This document shows positions 34,101-40,500 of a DNA stretch of 64,000 nt, piece after piece. The stretch is from Paenibacillus sp. ACRRX (GTDB lineage Bacteria > Bacillota > Bacilli > Paenibacillales > Paenibacillaceae): positions 186,001 to 250,000 of the forward strand of contig NZ_JAKRNK010000002.1 in assembly GCF_022346885.1 (NCBI RefSeq), given 5' to 3'. The notes below the pieces were generated by a model. The model did no database searches. It saw only the letters and a program-made list of their open reading frames with translations, and was not told the DNA's origin. The translations under genes were made by a program, and so were the position numbers. Positions within the stretch are counted from its first letter, which is position 1. Each line of letters opens with the position of its first letter.

Positions 34101-34459
34101 TCTGCCAGAATCGCCTGCGACTTCGTGTTGGAGTCCTCCAGCCATGCCGCTTTTCGGTACTCCCACTCTCCCCATGCCGAATCCGCTGAAGCAGTATTGG
34201 GCATTAAAGAATAGAAGTTATCTCCATCCTCGACAATGTAATTAAAGTCCTTTAAGAAGTGTGTGGTGACATGGAGCCATTTGTCATACACCGGGCTCAG
34301 GTTGGCTGCTGCTTTGCGACTTGACATTAACGTGGCCGAATCAGTAAACAGTTCTAGCGTGCGGAGCTGCTCCCACAGCAGTTTGACGAGCAGTTCACCC
34401 ATTTCATGCATGTGCTGCTTCTGCAGATGGATATAATCGTAATCCGCTTCTGTGTGCAT
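16130..34459 (-). CDS. Giant trans-AT PKS: MT-ACP-KS-KR-ACP-KS-KR-ACP-KS-DH-KR-ACP0-ACP-KS-DH-KR
   Basis: 6109 residues; GGAGAG 7 nt before the ATG. Domains: C-MT (MLEIGAGTGGTS at 188-199; ANVLHAT about 276); ACP (YGVDS, Ser452), completing module 6; KS 551-965 (Cys710, His845, His885); KR 1160-1585 (Tyr1501, IIQDN, B-type); ACP Ser1659; KS 1764-2205 (Cys1939, His2074, His2114); KR 2416-2880 (Tyr2796, LMSNH, A-type); ACP Ser2974; KS 3081-3490 (NTACSSG, Cys3236, His3371, His3411); DH 3685-3985 (His3723, Asp3902); KR 3998-4415 (Tyr4331, B-type); ACP0 4465-4545 (YGLDQ, Gln4507 for Ser); ACP Ser4604; KS 4705-5145 (Cys4879); DH 5330-5628 (His5367); KR about 5636-6055 (Tyr5966, B-type); and a C-terminal helical tail at 6075-6109 that looks like a docking segment for the next protein. 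It encodes modules 7-10 plus the MT-ACP of module 6. No AT domain is present; most KSs end in an LPTYPF-type linker. Confidence 0.95.
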   Translation of the reverse strand: MHTEADYDYIHLQKQHMHEMGELLVKLLWEQLRTLELFTDSATLMSSRKAAANLSPVYDKWLHVTTHFLKDFNYIVEDGDNFYSLMPNTASADSAWGEWEYRKAAWLEDSNTKSQAILAETMLRALPQILTGKKAASEIMFPNSSLSLVEGIYKHNQIADYFNERLADTIVSYIQEHLRRDPSARIRMLEIGAGTGGTSATVFRRLEPYRQHMEEYCYTDVSKAFLLHAEKEYGAENPFLTYKMLNIEQSIIDQGIELGGYHIVIAANVLHATQNIRHTLRHVKALLQKNGLLVLNEITDRTLFNHVTFGLLQGWWLYEDETRRIPGCPGLYCESWKKSLEIEGYHSINFPTSDAKALGQQIIAAGSDGRIRLTQKAKSHILDCKAADNDAATKKKKEAVVNTELELCHQVTDSVVAAHVKHMIMQNISESLKVELHLIDHDESFSDYGVDSITGVQLVRFINRTLKVDLESTDLFDYNSVNQLAKHILSQHADALKQSLAQHAAAAEEDSMVAPIRQNKRKNTGATPTNRFSRAEGTSAARTETKAERTDIAIIGMSGRFAGSTSVDELWTHLASGTDLIQEVSRWNLAEYYPEGAEYCKFGSFVDNIDQFDPLFFNISGIEATYMDPQQRIFLELAWSALEDAGYAGAGVQGKTCGVYVGSGGTDYLHILGDNPPAQAFWGNSGSLIPARIAYYLDLQGPAIAVDTACSSSLVAIHLACQALWAGEIEMALAGGVFIQSTPNLFLCSNRAGMLSPTGRCHTFDERADGFVPGEGAGAIVMKRLEDAIADGDQIYAVIRGSGINQDGTTNGITAPSAKSQERLERHVYDTFGIHPEQIQMVEAHGTGTQLGDPIEYKALTRAFRNYTDKAEFCALGSIKSNIGHLTVAAGIAGVIKILLSLKHKQIPPSLHYRVGNSNINFTDSPFYINTSLKDWTVNANTKRCAAVSSFGFSGTNAHIVLEEAPRVERKHSEQPSYIVVLSARSLEQLRIQARQLAAYCETDVSVNIGNMSYTLLLGRKHMNCRLACVVQDPDELSSLLKAWLDTGTASGLYVSVLDRNEQQHQNALERSAGNQSIQECKQASDTSRFFASLSAVADLFVQGYELEYSELFDGGGYSRISLPTYPFARERYWVQTQQKPSASKTTTTRSLELDHPSMQEATGIVMLEPIWEERPVSRRAELATYTNHIVILCEESDIGGLHKEITSRWNEVSCTRLLSEHNQLERRFEDYASAAFTEIQSIIQSKPEGFVLVQIVVPREGEAQLHAGLAGLLKTARLENPKLIGQLIEIEPGEVPTNDWIGKLKDNGQAPQDVHIRYNEGKRWVSTWRECEQAMAAEESQKIKQLPWKDGGIYLITGGTGGLGFVLANDIARQVKGAVLILTGRTELNEEKHAKLMQLETVGAQVQYYKTDVTDCFAVNRLIREIRDTWSRLDGILHCAGIIQDNYILKKTAAELSSVLAPKVSGTVYLDEASKGMDLDFFLLFSSLTGILGNPGQADYAMANAFMDQYAVYRNKLVAEKKRHGASVSINWPLWREGGMHVGGQIEAMMKQATGMTGMTSEMGLSALSEAFVWDKQRLMVLAGDIPKLKHFFLHADDARTDNPIDAQSTDHDFDKRRLKQLRELMLARFRLFFAEEIKVTVDQIDVHEPLEHYGIDSVLVMQLNEKLEQRYGSISKTLFYEYRTLHEIANALVSNYPEKCAEWTNFNESATVTDIKPASTFGRKTITSVTNDKVNQDVSNSQLTNREQQKNGRPDHADGEDEPIAIIGLSGQYPQAPNLKAFWSNLKQGKDCIGEIPQERWPLEHFYDPDRKEAFARGKSYSKWGGFIDGFAEFDPRFFAISPREAMNIDPQERLFLQTCWEALEDAGYTKELISERHKGRVGVYAGVTKTGYALHGPTLIGKGGELFPFTSFGSIANRVSYLFNLKGPSMPLDTMCSSSLTAVHIACEHLRHGECEMAIAGGVNLYLHPSNYVELCGGQMLSSDGKCKSFGAGANGFVPGEGVGAIILKPLAKAIADGDHIYAVIRATSMNHGGKTNGYRVPNPTAQGELVREAIEKAGIHARTISYIEAHGTGTELGDPIEITGLCQAFAKDTEDTNFCAIGSVKSNIGHLEAAAGIAGITKVILQMKHGQLAPSLHAGELNPNIFFSSTPFAVQQTLGEWKRPVMELDGKCQEYPRIAGVSSFGAGGVNAHVILEEYVTQAVDVQSTASSSPPALIVLSAKNEERLMVKAKQLLAFIEEEGCTDINIANLAYTLQVGREAMDERLSLIAGSVEEIQRKLSSYVDGQLDLQEVFRGNVKRNKEALALFTADEEMVDTVNRWFERGKYVNLLELWVKGFEIDWETMYVNSDNKPRRMSLPTYPFVNEQYWVAKDIQPLTSITPAHMPLSAKPLQDDNALEIGQQTTDHQGVYETMTFEEVWQAEEITELPALQGDRMKIVICFLSDTSNQQEISAELRMIHSQTYLIFITAGTHFCKVAANMYSILPNEGQSYKEAFRSIREEHGDVDTVLYLWAMEDRKWVREYSGILYMLQAMHTEQIKPHRLLLAGEFADGLEFCYLDAWNGFKQSLRLVMPKMRVHIICKEAVQMNLESTMKGSKGRLTHIVEELHAEAAQSVLYRQGKRYVSQIQSVELVNACARSVRSGGTYLITGGTGGLGLIFAEALAKKYAVNLILIGRALLNTEKQSKINKIVELGSKVLFVQADVCDLDGMREGIRLARQQFGGISGVIHAAGLMSNHHVFEKSMDDFSRIVAPKITGTLVLDEVLKGEALDFICYFSSTAAILGDFGSCDYAVANRFQMSYAHHRNQIEPGKALVINWPLWRHGGMGFGNDSATHMYMKTSGQRLLDNDEGIALFEQMLLQQKSQFMILAGQRERVHRFLGLVEEPNQNPVYLERQQESQEQKQSHQYGQANNVREFGAASTVSRTGMRGLSVEKCVELDLKQLAGQLLHIPMEQLDIDDHLAEFGFDSIGLANFAEIIALHYQVDISPALFFEYSTLLRITEYVLSTFPDTIQAFYSEVAPQEAASALTPISARDASPSTAASSILFQAEWGEEEMQISVDVESPSNSALSAAEPIAIIGMSGRFPQARSVDELWNILAEGREVITDMVAVRPYIRGVQHCACKGGFVPGVNEFDPLFFEISPREAETMDPRQRLLLQESWNALEDAGYGEAQLKHNCIGMFVGIENNDDYVKLVGSDASITSNHNAILAARLSYFLNLTGPNMAINTACSSGLVAVHQACMSLRLAECDTAVAAGVGLMLSVEPFEVMKQAGMLSEEGRCYAFDRRANGMVPGEAVAALVLKRLSRAEEDGDPIYAVIRGSGINYDGKTNGITAPSGMAQANLLKDVYRKYDINPEEIEYIVTHGTGTKLGDPVEVNALVNAFQTQTNKERYCALTSTKTNLGHTLAASGIVSLISLVQAMRYDTIPASLHCEQENEYIQWKNSPFYVNKQSRPWAENSGSRRIGAVSSFGMSGTNAHLVVQSYVRKRQARTSNDAPYYLLPLSAKTEEALQEKIQQLIAILDDHAEKSQQSASFAAGQTLSEISYTLHAGRHHFKHRCAIVVVDREDAVYTWTQAKLMEKRPNIFRSTVPRDFEGQAALRQYMHELMRQSKETVQNMRKHQENLYAMADLYCQGYDIPIELMDVDGARPVRVHLPPYPFAKEHYWAEAAVPSKSDSTGSLPTQQYHPLLQHNTSSFAEQRFSSTFTGDEFFLSDHKVMGSKVLPGVAYLEMARAAAEYAAEMSKQEEAANTLQSQVVVRLKHVVWANPLRVEEVPVQAHIGLYPEDSGEIGYEIYAKKTDDRTVYSKGCVSFHRLEGDIPCLDVAAIQAECSQRELSATDCYKAFEAIGLSYGEGHRGIERIYAGQGQVLAKLKLPHSLASTEQRYVLHPCLMDSALQAAIGLLISDGTDKPAANTPALPFALEELDIFAPCKAEMWARLRYSKDSTAAAKLQKLDIELCDEQGHICVCLNGFTSRVTTGDTDMLSSSSGIESILFEPIWKEQATTNWNSPQLYYAKQMVILAAVDDRLYEHIATAMPEVECLRLRPGVVSGIDKAYESCAAQLFACIQQVIKSKPDGNVLIQLVTPSNGDLQILAGLAGMIKTARLENPQLIGQIIEVPAEIDGLALVQKLKENRHCSDDIQIRYAHGKRWVERWEGMKADNPNETVIPWKKGGVYLITGGAGGLGLLFAQEITRQTEKATLILTGRSKLSAEKAARLQALDALGARVVYRQVDVTDKQAVDQLIQQIRIEFGSLNGIIHSAGIIRDNYILMKQVNELEEVLAPKVAGVVHLDDASKDEELDFFILFSSITAAMGNPGQADYAAANAFMDRFAERRHEWAAVDKRPGRTLSINWPLWKEGGMRVDEAAEKRMADKTGMLPLESQMGIRLLYQAYATGKNRIMAVHGHAAQMRASAKMPGSTVQFADHADRVDQAAAQASLRTASETAARDKSENQSINRSMELDKMQAYLMNIIADMLRVEPADIDVNVELTDYGLDQAMLAELAAAMNQTYKLDLPTTIFYEYATVNQFISFIREVHFSLFARGEHQQEARETGQDVLQGKAEQFLKKQLSTVLKLPEKRIEADAPMELYGIDSLMVMQLTDQLETVFGSLSKTLFFEYQTIRELTTYFLKSHRATLIRLLNVKLEAVPVDLPKEVTLPVNQPMKSLVRNGAKQRYAQISLLEPQASAVKATGSLDIAIIGLSGRYPGAENVNQFWDNLRNGKDSITEVPKDRWNYQLYVDESKNKMIGGKWGGFIEGVDRFDPLFFNISPREAEVMDPQERLFLECVYEAIEDAGYTRDALGASVEHDFPGQVGVYVGVMYEEYQLYGAQAQVKGMPFALSGSPASIANRVSYYFNFHGPSMAVDTMCSSSLTSIHLACQSLQKDECELAIAGGVNVSVHPNKYLMLTQGSFLSSKGRCESFGEGGDGYVPGEGVGAVLLKPLSKAIADGDHIYGVIKGTAINHGGKTNGYTVPNPNAQASVIGRALKEAGVHPRSVSYLEAHGTGTSLGDPIELAGLVKAFRTSTPDNQFCALGSAKSNIGHCESAAGIAGVTKVLLQLKHKQLAPSLHSATSNPNIDFSATPFAVQQELAEWKRPLVGVDGQLRELPRIAGISSFGAGGSNAHVIIEEYIPMDAVDDSAARSPQEPTIIVLSARNEERLQVQAKQLLVAIQEQGYTEIHLRDIAYTLQVGREAMEERLAIITDSMKELEAKLTDYTEGRSDIEDMYRGQVKRSNDMLAVFAVDGELQEAVGKWCERRKYDKLLELWVKGLRVDWSKLHRYDTPRRMSLPAYPFARERYWVPQVELEGGSTAGSKFTPLESKLQLHPLLHRNTSNLFGNRFSSLFTGAEFFLSDHQVNGQRVLPGAAHLEMARAAVEQAAGLTDSNGVTIRLKHVVWPAPLRLIGESIEAHIGLYLENDVEIRYEIYSETLVSGERTVYSQGRASIEEAVEAPRLNLSALRAACNYGILEGSECYEAFKEQGLAYGAGHQGIKCIFLGHGQVLAKLTLPSILAETEQQYVLHPSLIDSALQASIGLSMSTETTTADEPAVSLPFALDEMEVFAPCVADMWAYIRYSTGTMANDRVRKLDIELCDEEGSVSVRISGFASRVMPSAAEFSPANSAMGTMLLEPGWREQPPEREISAKDYVKHIVFLAQPFDRLHKLIDENMPEADCILLTAADASLEQSYRQCAVQLFQHVQALILSKPKGDILIQLVISTDGEQQVMAGLAGLLKTARQENPQLIGQLIETVAVEDAITLMEKLKENRNRPEDIHIRYTDGIRWVECWNERKDAVQIEAVIPWKAGGVYLITGGAGGLGLLFAQEISRQVSGATLILTGRSKLSTEKQAELQELETLGATAVYVQTDVADRLAVHGLIQHICDKFGHLNGIINSAGVIRDNYLLKKNVDELEEVLAPKVAGVVHLDEASKGLNLDFFILFSSLTGAMGNPGQADYAMANAFMDRFAKYRNELHAAGTRQGHTLSINWPLWKEGGMQVDAETEQRMLQKTGLTALQTDTGKKALYLALASQRSQIMVLEGDIQRLSSMTGHQYKGNPSNEVTIQQGESEEQLFLNIIEQIDKDELTLEQFINIKSLALL
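20825..21067 (-). other. Inactive acyl carrier protein (Ser to Gln) ahead of an active ACP
   Basis: The fold is ACP-like (hydrophobic pattern through IIADMLRVEPADIDVN and TIFYEYATV), but the phosphopantetheine motif reads YGLDQAM. The codon at 20939-20941 is CAA (Gln4507), so no prosthetic group can attach. An intact ACP (YGIDS, Ser4604) follows about 95 residues later. The pair closes module 9 (KS-DH-KR). Confidence 0.85.
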
Positions 34460-34466
34460 GTATCAT

Positions 34467-34472
34467 CTCTCC
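34467..34472 (-). promoter_or_regulatory. Ribosome binding site GGAGAG of the MT-first gene at 34459
   Basis: GGAGAG lies 7 nt before the ATG at 34459 in the context AATGGAGAGATGA, shared with the gene starting at 51092. An overlapping ATG at 34463-34465 is out of frame. Confidence 0.75.
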
Positions 34473-34517
34473 ATTACACGAATGTATATTAGTGCGAACT
34501 CTTCATCTTACAAGTGG

Positions 34518-37500
34518 CTATAAAATGACCATCGATTTCTCCCAGCTTACGCCCTCTACAGTGAATGAACCGGCAGAATCGATCAATACCGCTTCATCGG
34601 TAGGTCCGGTCAAGAGCACTTCCACAGCTTCCATCACCTCTGCAAAATCGAAATTCTCCACATCAGTTGGTTCTGTACGACCCCATCCCCCATGAGAGGG
34701 AGATGTTCCGACACGATCCCAGTGCATGATCTTTACAGGGCAAGCCCATTTCAATGAAAGTGAATGTGCAAATGAACTTATAAATGAACTGCCAGCGACA
34801 TTAACGGTATCCTCTTGTGGTAGATTCGTTGCCTCATGTTCTATTTTTCCAGGAGATGTGAAAAAGAGCACGAAATCCAGCGGTTCATGCTGGAATACCT
34901 GCGCCATATTTGCCACTGCATTGATGTTCTCACCCAGCTCCGTTTGTTGCCAATTTGTCTCTGCAAGCGCAAATGGACACCCAGATCGTTGAATACTGGA
35001 CTGAATTACGCCATGAATTCGAGTATACTGCCTCTTTATTTCAGAGTACGCCCGCTGCAAGGCATGGCTATCTACCAGATTGGCTGTCAACCATGTGGGA
35101 GCAGGTCCCAAACCCGCCAGCTTCATTAGCTTTGTACGCAGTGATCCGCTTGTGTCATTGCTGACTATCCAGAAAAGGTGCGCCCCATACGTGCGAATCA
35201 TATATTCGCTCCATGCTGTTTCCAACTCTCCCGGCTCCCCAATAAGCACGTAGACGCCACCTTGCCTGTACAACTTGTCGCTCAACGTAATACTGCCAGT
35301 AACGGGAAGAAGCTCCTGTCGGTGCCACTCCTGATCCCGATACACGAAGGGCGTGCGTTTGGCAGTGGGAGGAAGTACAAATATATCGCTTAACGGATGC
35401 GTTCCTGCTTCCAGATCGACAAGCCGCACGCTCCAATTCGCAAACCTTCTGGTGATGAAACTCATATATTCTTGGACGGCTCCTTGTGCCGGATCTGATT
35501 CGTCGTATTTGTGAATAGCTTGAGCCTGAACAGTGACTACGGTCCAACCTAGTTTCCTGTCTTCATAGCCCGACCGCAGCAAGCTTTGAATTAGTTTCCA
35601 TGCCAAATGAACACCCTGCTCTTGCCCTACCATAACCTGAATATCTGAGCTTGCCGCAGCTGCATAATCCGACACTGCCCATAAAAGGTGATCGATCGCT
35701 TCGCAAGTTAACAATCTACGGGTTATATCCTCAATTGTACTGTCAGGCAGCACATCCAGTGCGGACACATTCGGATACATCCTGCGTAGTTCATGCAATA
35801 GCTGTTCATTCCTGCCTACAAGGACAATTCTCTCATTAGAAGCAGGAACACTATTTGAAGGCACTAGGTCAAATGGCTCCCACACTGGTGTCAACATGGC
35901 AGCTCCTGTCGGGTGTTGTAAAGCGGTCCCGGCGGAAATAGCTTTTGGAGCAGAATTGCTTGGTTGACGATCGGCGAATACTCTGGACGCAAAACCGCAC
36001 AGACGGATGCACACCTCTCCCGTATTGCTGCACAACGTGATGTCCAGCTTCTGTACGTTCCCGCCGCCCTCACACAGTTGTACCCATGCCCACATTTCAG
36101 GAACCCAGGAGCTCAACACTTCAATCTCCTGCAAGGCAAAGGCGAGCGCAGGCTGGTAAACGCCCGCCCTCTCCAACGGCAATTCAGGGAGAAGTCCGAT
36201 CGAAGCTTGGATCGCCGAATCCAACAAACTCGGATGAATCACATAATCCCGCGCAGAATCGGCCACAACCGCTGGAATCTTCAGCTTGGCCAGCACTTCA
36301 TTTGCTCCCGAGTATACCTGCGTTATGCCTTGATACGCTTCTCCATAAGCGATACCCATTGCTCTAAATGCCTTATAACATTCGCTTGGCAATAACGTGC
36401 GGCGTAGACACGCTGCTTGTATGGCGGCGAGATCAAGACGTGGCGTCGGTGACATTTCACATAACCTGGCGTAGCCTTGGCTGCATATAGTTGGTTCTTC
36501 CTCACCATCCAGTTGGTAAATCTCAAATCGAATTTCTCCATTGTCCTCGGGGACAAGTCCAATATGCACCTCGATGGACTCATTTTCCACGCGAATCGGG
36601 CTCGTCCATACGATGTCCAGCAGCTTGATCGCAGACAATTCATTTGTTTCTGCCGTTGCTTTCTCTACCGCTGCCCGCGCCAATTCCAAATATGCCGCGC
36701 CAGGCAGTATCTTAACACCGTTCACGATATGATCGCGCAAGAAAAATTCTTCTCCTGTAAATACAGAACTGAAGCGCTGCTTGGAGAAATCCGATGTATT
36801 GCTGTGCAGCAGCGGATGAAGATAAGGAAGCGCGTCCACTGCCATACGCTCATTACCTGTTCCTTTCCACTCAGCTTCCATCACTTCTCCCGGCACCCAG
36901 TAGCGTTCTTTGGCGAACGGATATGTCGGCAGGCTCATTCGGCGTGGTTTATTCGCTCCGTACAGACGATGCCAATCCAAATGCAAACCCTTTACCCATA
37001 GATCAAGCAGCTTGGCATACTCTTTGCGTTCCATCCAGCGCCAGATTGTATCCTGCAATTCCAGATCAGCCGCAAATATGGACAACGCCTCTTTGTTGCG
37101 CTTGGACTGGCCTCGGAATACACGCTCAAGATCATTTCGGCCATCAATATATCCCTGTAGCTGCGCTTTCAGTTCCTGTACGGACCCAGAGATGAGTGCA
37201 AGCCGTTCATCCATCGCTTCACGTCCTACTTGCAGCGTGTAGGCGGCGTCTCTCAACTGCTCATCCGAATAATCATGCTGCACAAGTACAGTGAGCAGTT
37301 GTTTTGCCTGCGCTAGCAATCGCTCCTCATTTTTTGCGGACAGTACGATCAGCCCCGGATGCTGCGGTGTCACTGCGGGATAATGCCGCACCTCAGCTTG
37401 CTCGATATACTCCTCCAACAAGACATGGGCGTTCGCACCACCTGCTCCAAAGGATGAAATGCCCGCAATTCGAGGAAACTCCTTCAATTGCCCATCGACC

Positions 37501-40500
37501 TCCACAATCGGCCGTTTCCATTCCGCAAGCTCTTGCTGTACGACAAATGGGGTGTATGCAAACGAAATATTCGGGTTAAGCTCCTTCGTATGCAAACTCG
37601 GCACAAGCTGTTTGTGCTTCATTTGCAGCATAATTTTAGTCATGCCAGCCATTCCCGCAGCTGCTTCCAAATGTCCGATATTGCTTTTTACGGAACCGAT
37701 CGCACAAAACCCCGCGTCTTTCGTATCTTGGGCGAAGGCGTGAACCAAGCCTGTAATTTCAATTGGATCGCCTAGGTCTGTTCCTGTTCCGTGAGCTTCC
37801 ATGTAGCTAACGGAACGAGCGTTAATTCCTGCTTTGTCCAACGCATCACGAACGAGTTCTCCCTGCGAAGTCGGACTAGGAACCGTGTAGCCGTTTGTCT
37901 TGCCGCCGTGATTGATGCTTGTCCCGCGAATGACCGCATAAATATGATCCTCATCCGCAACCGCTTTGGACAATGGCTTTAAGATGAATACGCCAACACC
38001 TTCACCAGGCACGAAGCCGTTTGCCCCTTTCCCAAAGCTCTTGCATTTTCCGTCGTCAGACAACATTTGCTGACCGCACAAATGTGTGTAATTCGAAGGA
38101 TGCAGGTACAAATTGACGGCTCCCGCAATGGCCAGCTCGCATTCTCCACGGTAAAGATGTTCGCATGCTTCGTGCACAGCCGTTAATGAAGATGAGCACA
38201 TCGTATCGATCGGCATGCTTGGCCCTTTCAGGTTAAGCAAATAAGATACCCGGTTTGCGAGCGAGCTAAAGGAAGTAAAAGGAAATACTTCCTCGCCACG
38301 TCTCCATAAATCGGGTCCGTATAAGCTAAATCCCGTTTTCGTAATTCCCGCATATACCCCGACTCGACCTTTATGCCTTGTGTTCACTTGTTCCCTTGTG
38401 TACCCAGCATCCTCAAGCGCTTCCCAGCAGGATTGAATAAACAACCGTTCTTGAGGGTCCATGTTTAATGCTTCCCGCGGTGAAATATTAAAAAATAAGG
38501 GGTCAAAATTCGCAAATTCGCCAACAAACCCACCCCATTTGCTGTAGCTTTTCCCTTGAGCGACTGCCTCTTGCCGATCCGGTTCATAAAAGCCTTCAAG
38601 CGTCCAGCGATCCTGCGGAATCTCCTCGATGCAATCCTTGCCTTGCACCAAGTTCGCCCAGAAGCTCTCAAGGCTGTCTGCTTGAGGATAATGACCGCTA
38701 AGACCAATAATCGCAATCGGCTCACGCTTGCTTGACTCGGCCGTCTCGGCCGCTTCGTGCAGCAGTTGTTCCTTCTTCTCCTTCGAAAGCAGGACAGCAT
38801 CGGAACGGTCAGCCGTATCCACCGCTAACTCGGTTGCGCTGGATAGCTGAACGATTGGACTGAATGCTTTGTCCAATCCAGTCCACTGTCGGCATTTTTC
38901 TGTATGATGAGATACAAAATAACGGTTCAATTCGCTCAACGTTAAATATTCAAAGAAAAGCGTTTTGGAGATCTCGCCAAACAAGCTTTCCAGCTTTTCA
39001 TTCAGCTGCGTAATGATAATCGAATCAATGCCGTAGCTCTCGAACGGCTCAAGCGCATCCACCAGAGCGACATCAAGCTTCAGCGCCTCCCCAAGGAATA
39101 CTTTAAACTTGGCTAATGTTTTTGCAGTAAGCATGTTCATATCCGCTGACGAATCCGAAATTACTGCAGTTACAATTAATGGTCTGGCAGACTGCATCTC
39201 GAAGAAATAATGGCGCAGCTTGCCCACAGTTCCCTCTAACGGCATCACTCTCGATTTCTGCAAACGAAAGGCTTGATACAGCGCATAGAAGCCCGACTTT
39301 GTCTGCAGCGGGATCAGACCCGTTTTGCGATTCATTCGCTCCTCGGCATTCGAATCTACATGCATAGCGCCATCTTTCCAAAGCGGCCAATTGATGGAAA
39401 TTGTACGCCCTCGACGTGTGCCTGCTGCAACCATCTCATTGCGGTACTTCACATACCGATCCATGAACGCATTCCCCATAGCATAATCCGCTTGTCCCGG
39501 ATTGCCTAACGCTCCCGCGATCGAGGAAAACAGGAGGAAGAAATCTAAATTTTCGTCCTTGCTGGCTTCATCCAAGTGAACGACTCCAGCTACTTTGGGA
39601 GCCAATACATCCTGCACTTCCTCATCGCTTTTATTAAGCAGATAGTTATCTCGTATGATCCCGGCACTGTTGATGATTCCGTTTATACTTCCGAACTGTT
39701 CCCGAATCCAGCGAATCAAATGGTACGCAGCTTCTCTATCGTTAATATCCGCTTGCTGATAGACAACTCGTGCTCCGAGCGTCTCCAGTTCCCCGATCTT
39801 CTCCTTGATATACCTGTTAAGTTCTGACCTTCCAGCAAGGATTAGCGCGGCCCCCTTCGCATACCTAGCAATTTCCTGCGCAAACAATAAACCAAGGCCA
39901 CCTGCACCACCCGTTATTAAATATACGCCACCTGGTTTCCAAGGTACGGCTTCCGCTTCCTGTAAGTCGATGTTTATTTCATTCCAGCTTTCAATAAAGC
40001 GTGTGCCTGTATCATATCGAATATGGATGTTTTCAGGGTGTTGTCGGTTCTCCTTGAGCTTATCAACGAGCTTTACGCCGTTTTCTCCACTAGGCACTTC
40101 AATCAGTTGGCCGAGTAGCTGCGGATTTTCCAGACGGGCTGTTTTTAATAGTCCGGCCAATCCAGCAAAAAGTTGTTGCTCTCCGTCTTCAGGTACAACC
40201 AATTGAATGAGGATATTGCCAGCCGGTCTGCTCTGGATCAGCTTCTTCATGTAATTGAGCAATTGTACGGCATAACTTTCAAACTGCACGACTATATCGC
40301 CAGCCTCTGCAGGCAAATGGATGCAAGTCGCTGTAGGCAATTCGGCCGCAACAGCCTCACGCAACCACATATGCCAATCCGTTAATATGACGACGTGATC
40401 AGCATACTGGGGCAGAGGAATATGATTATCCGACGCTTTCTCCTGCCATACGGGTTCAAACATCAGCTTTCCTATGCCTAACGGAGTTACGTCCTCCAAC

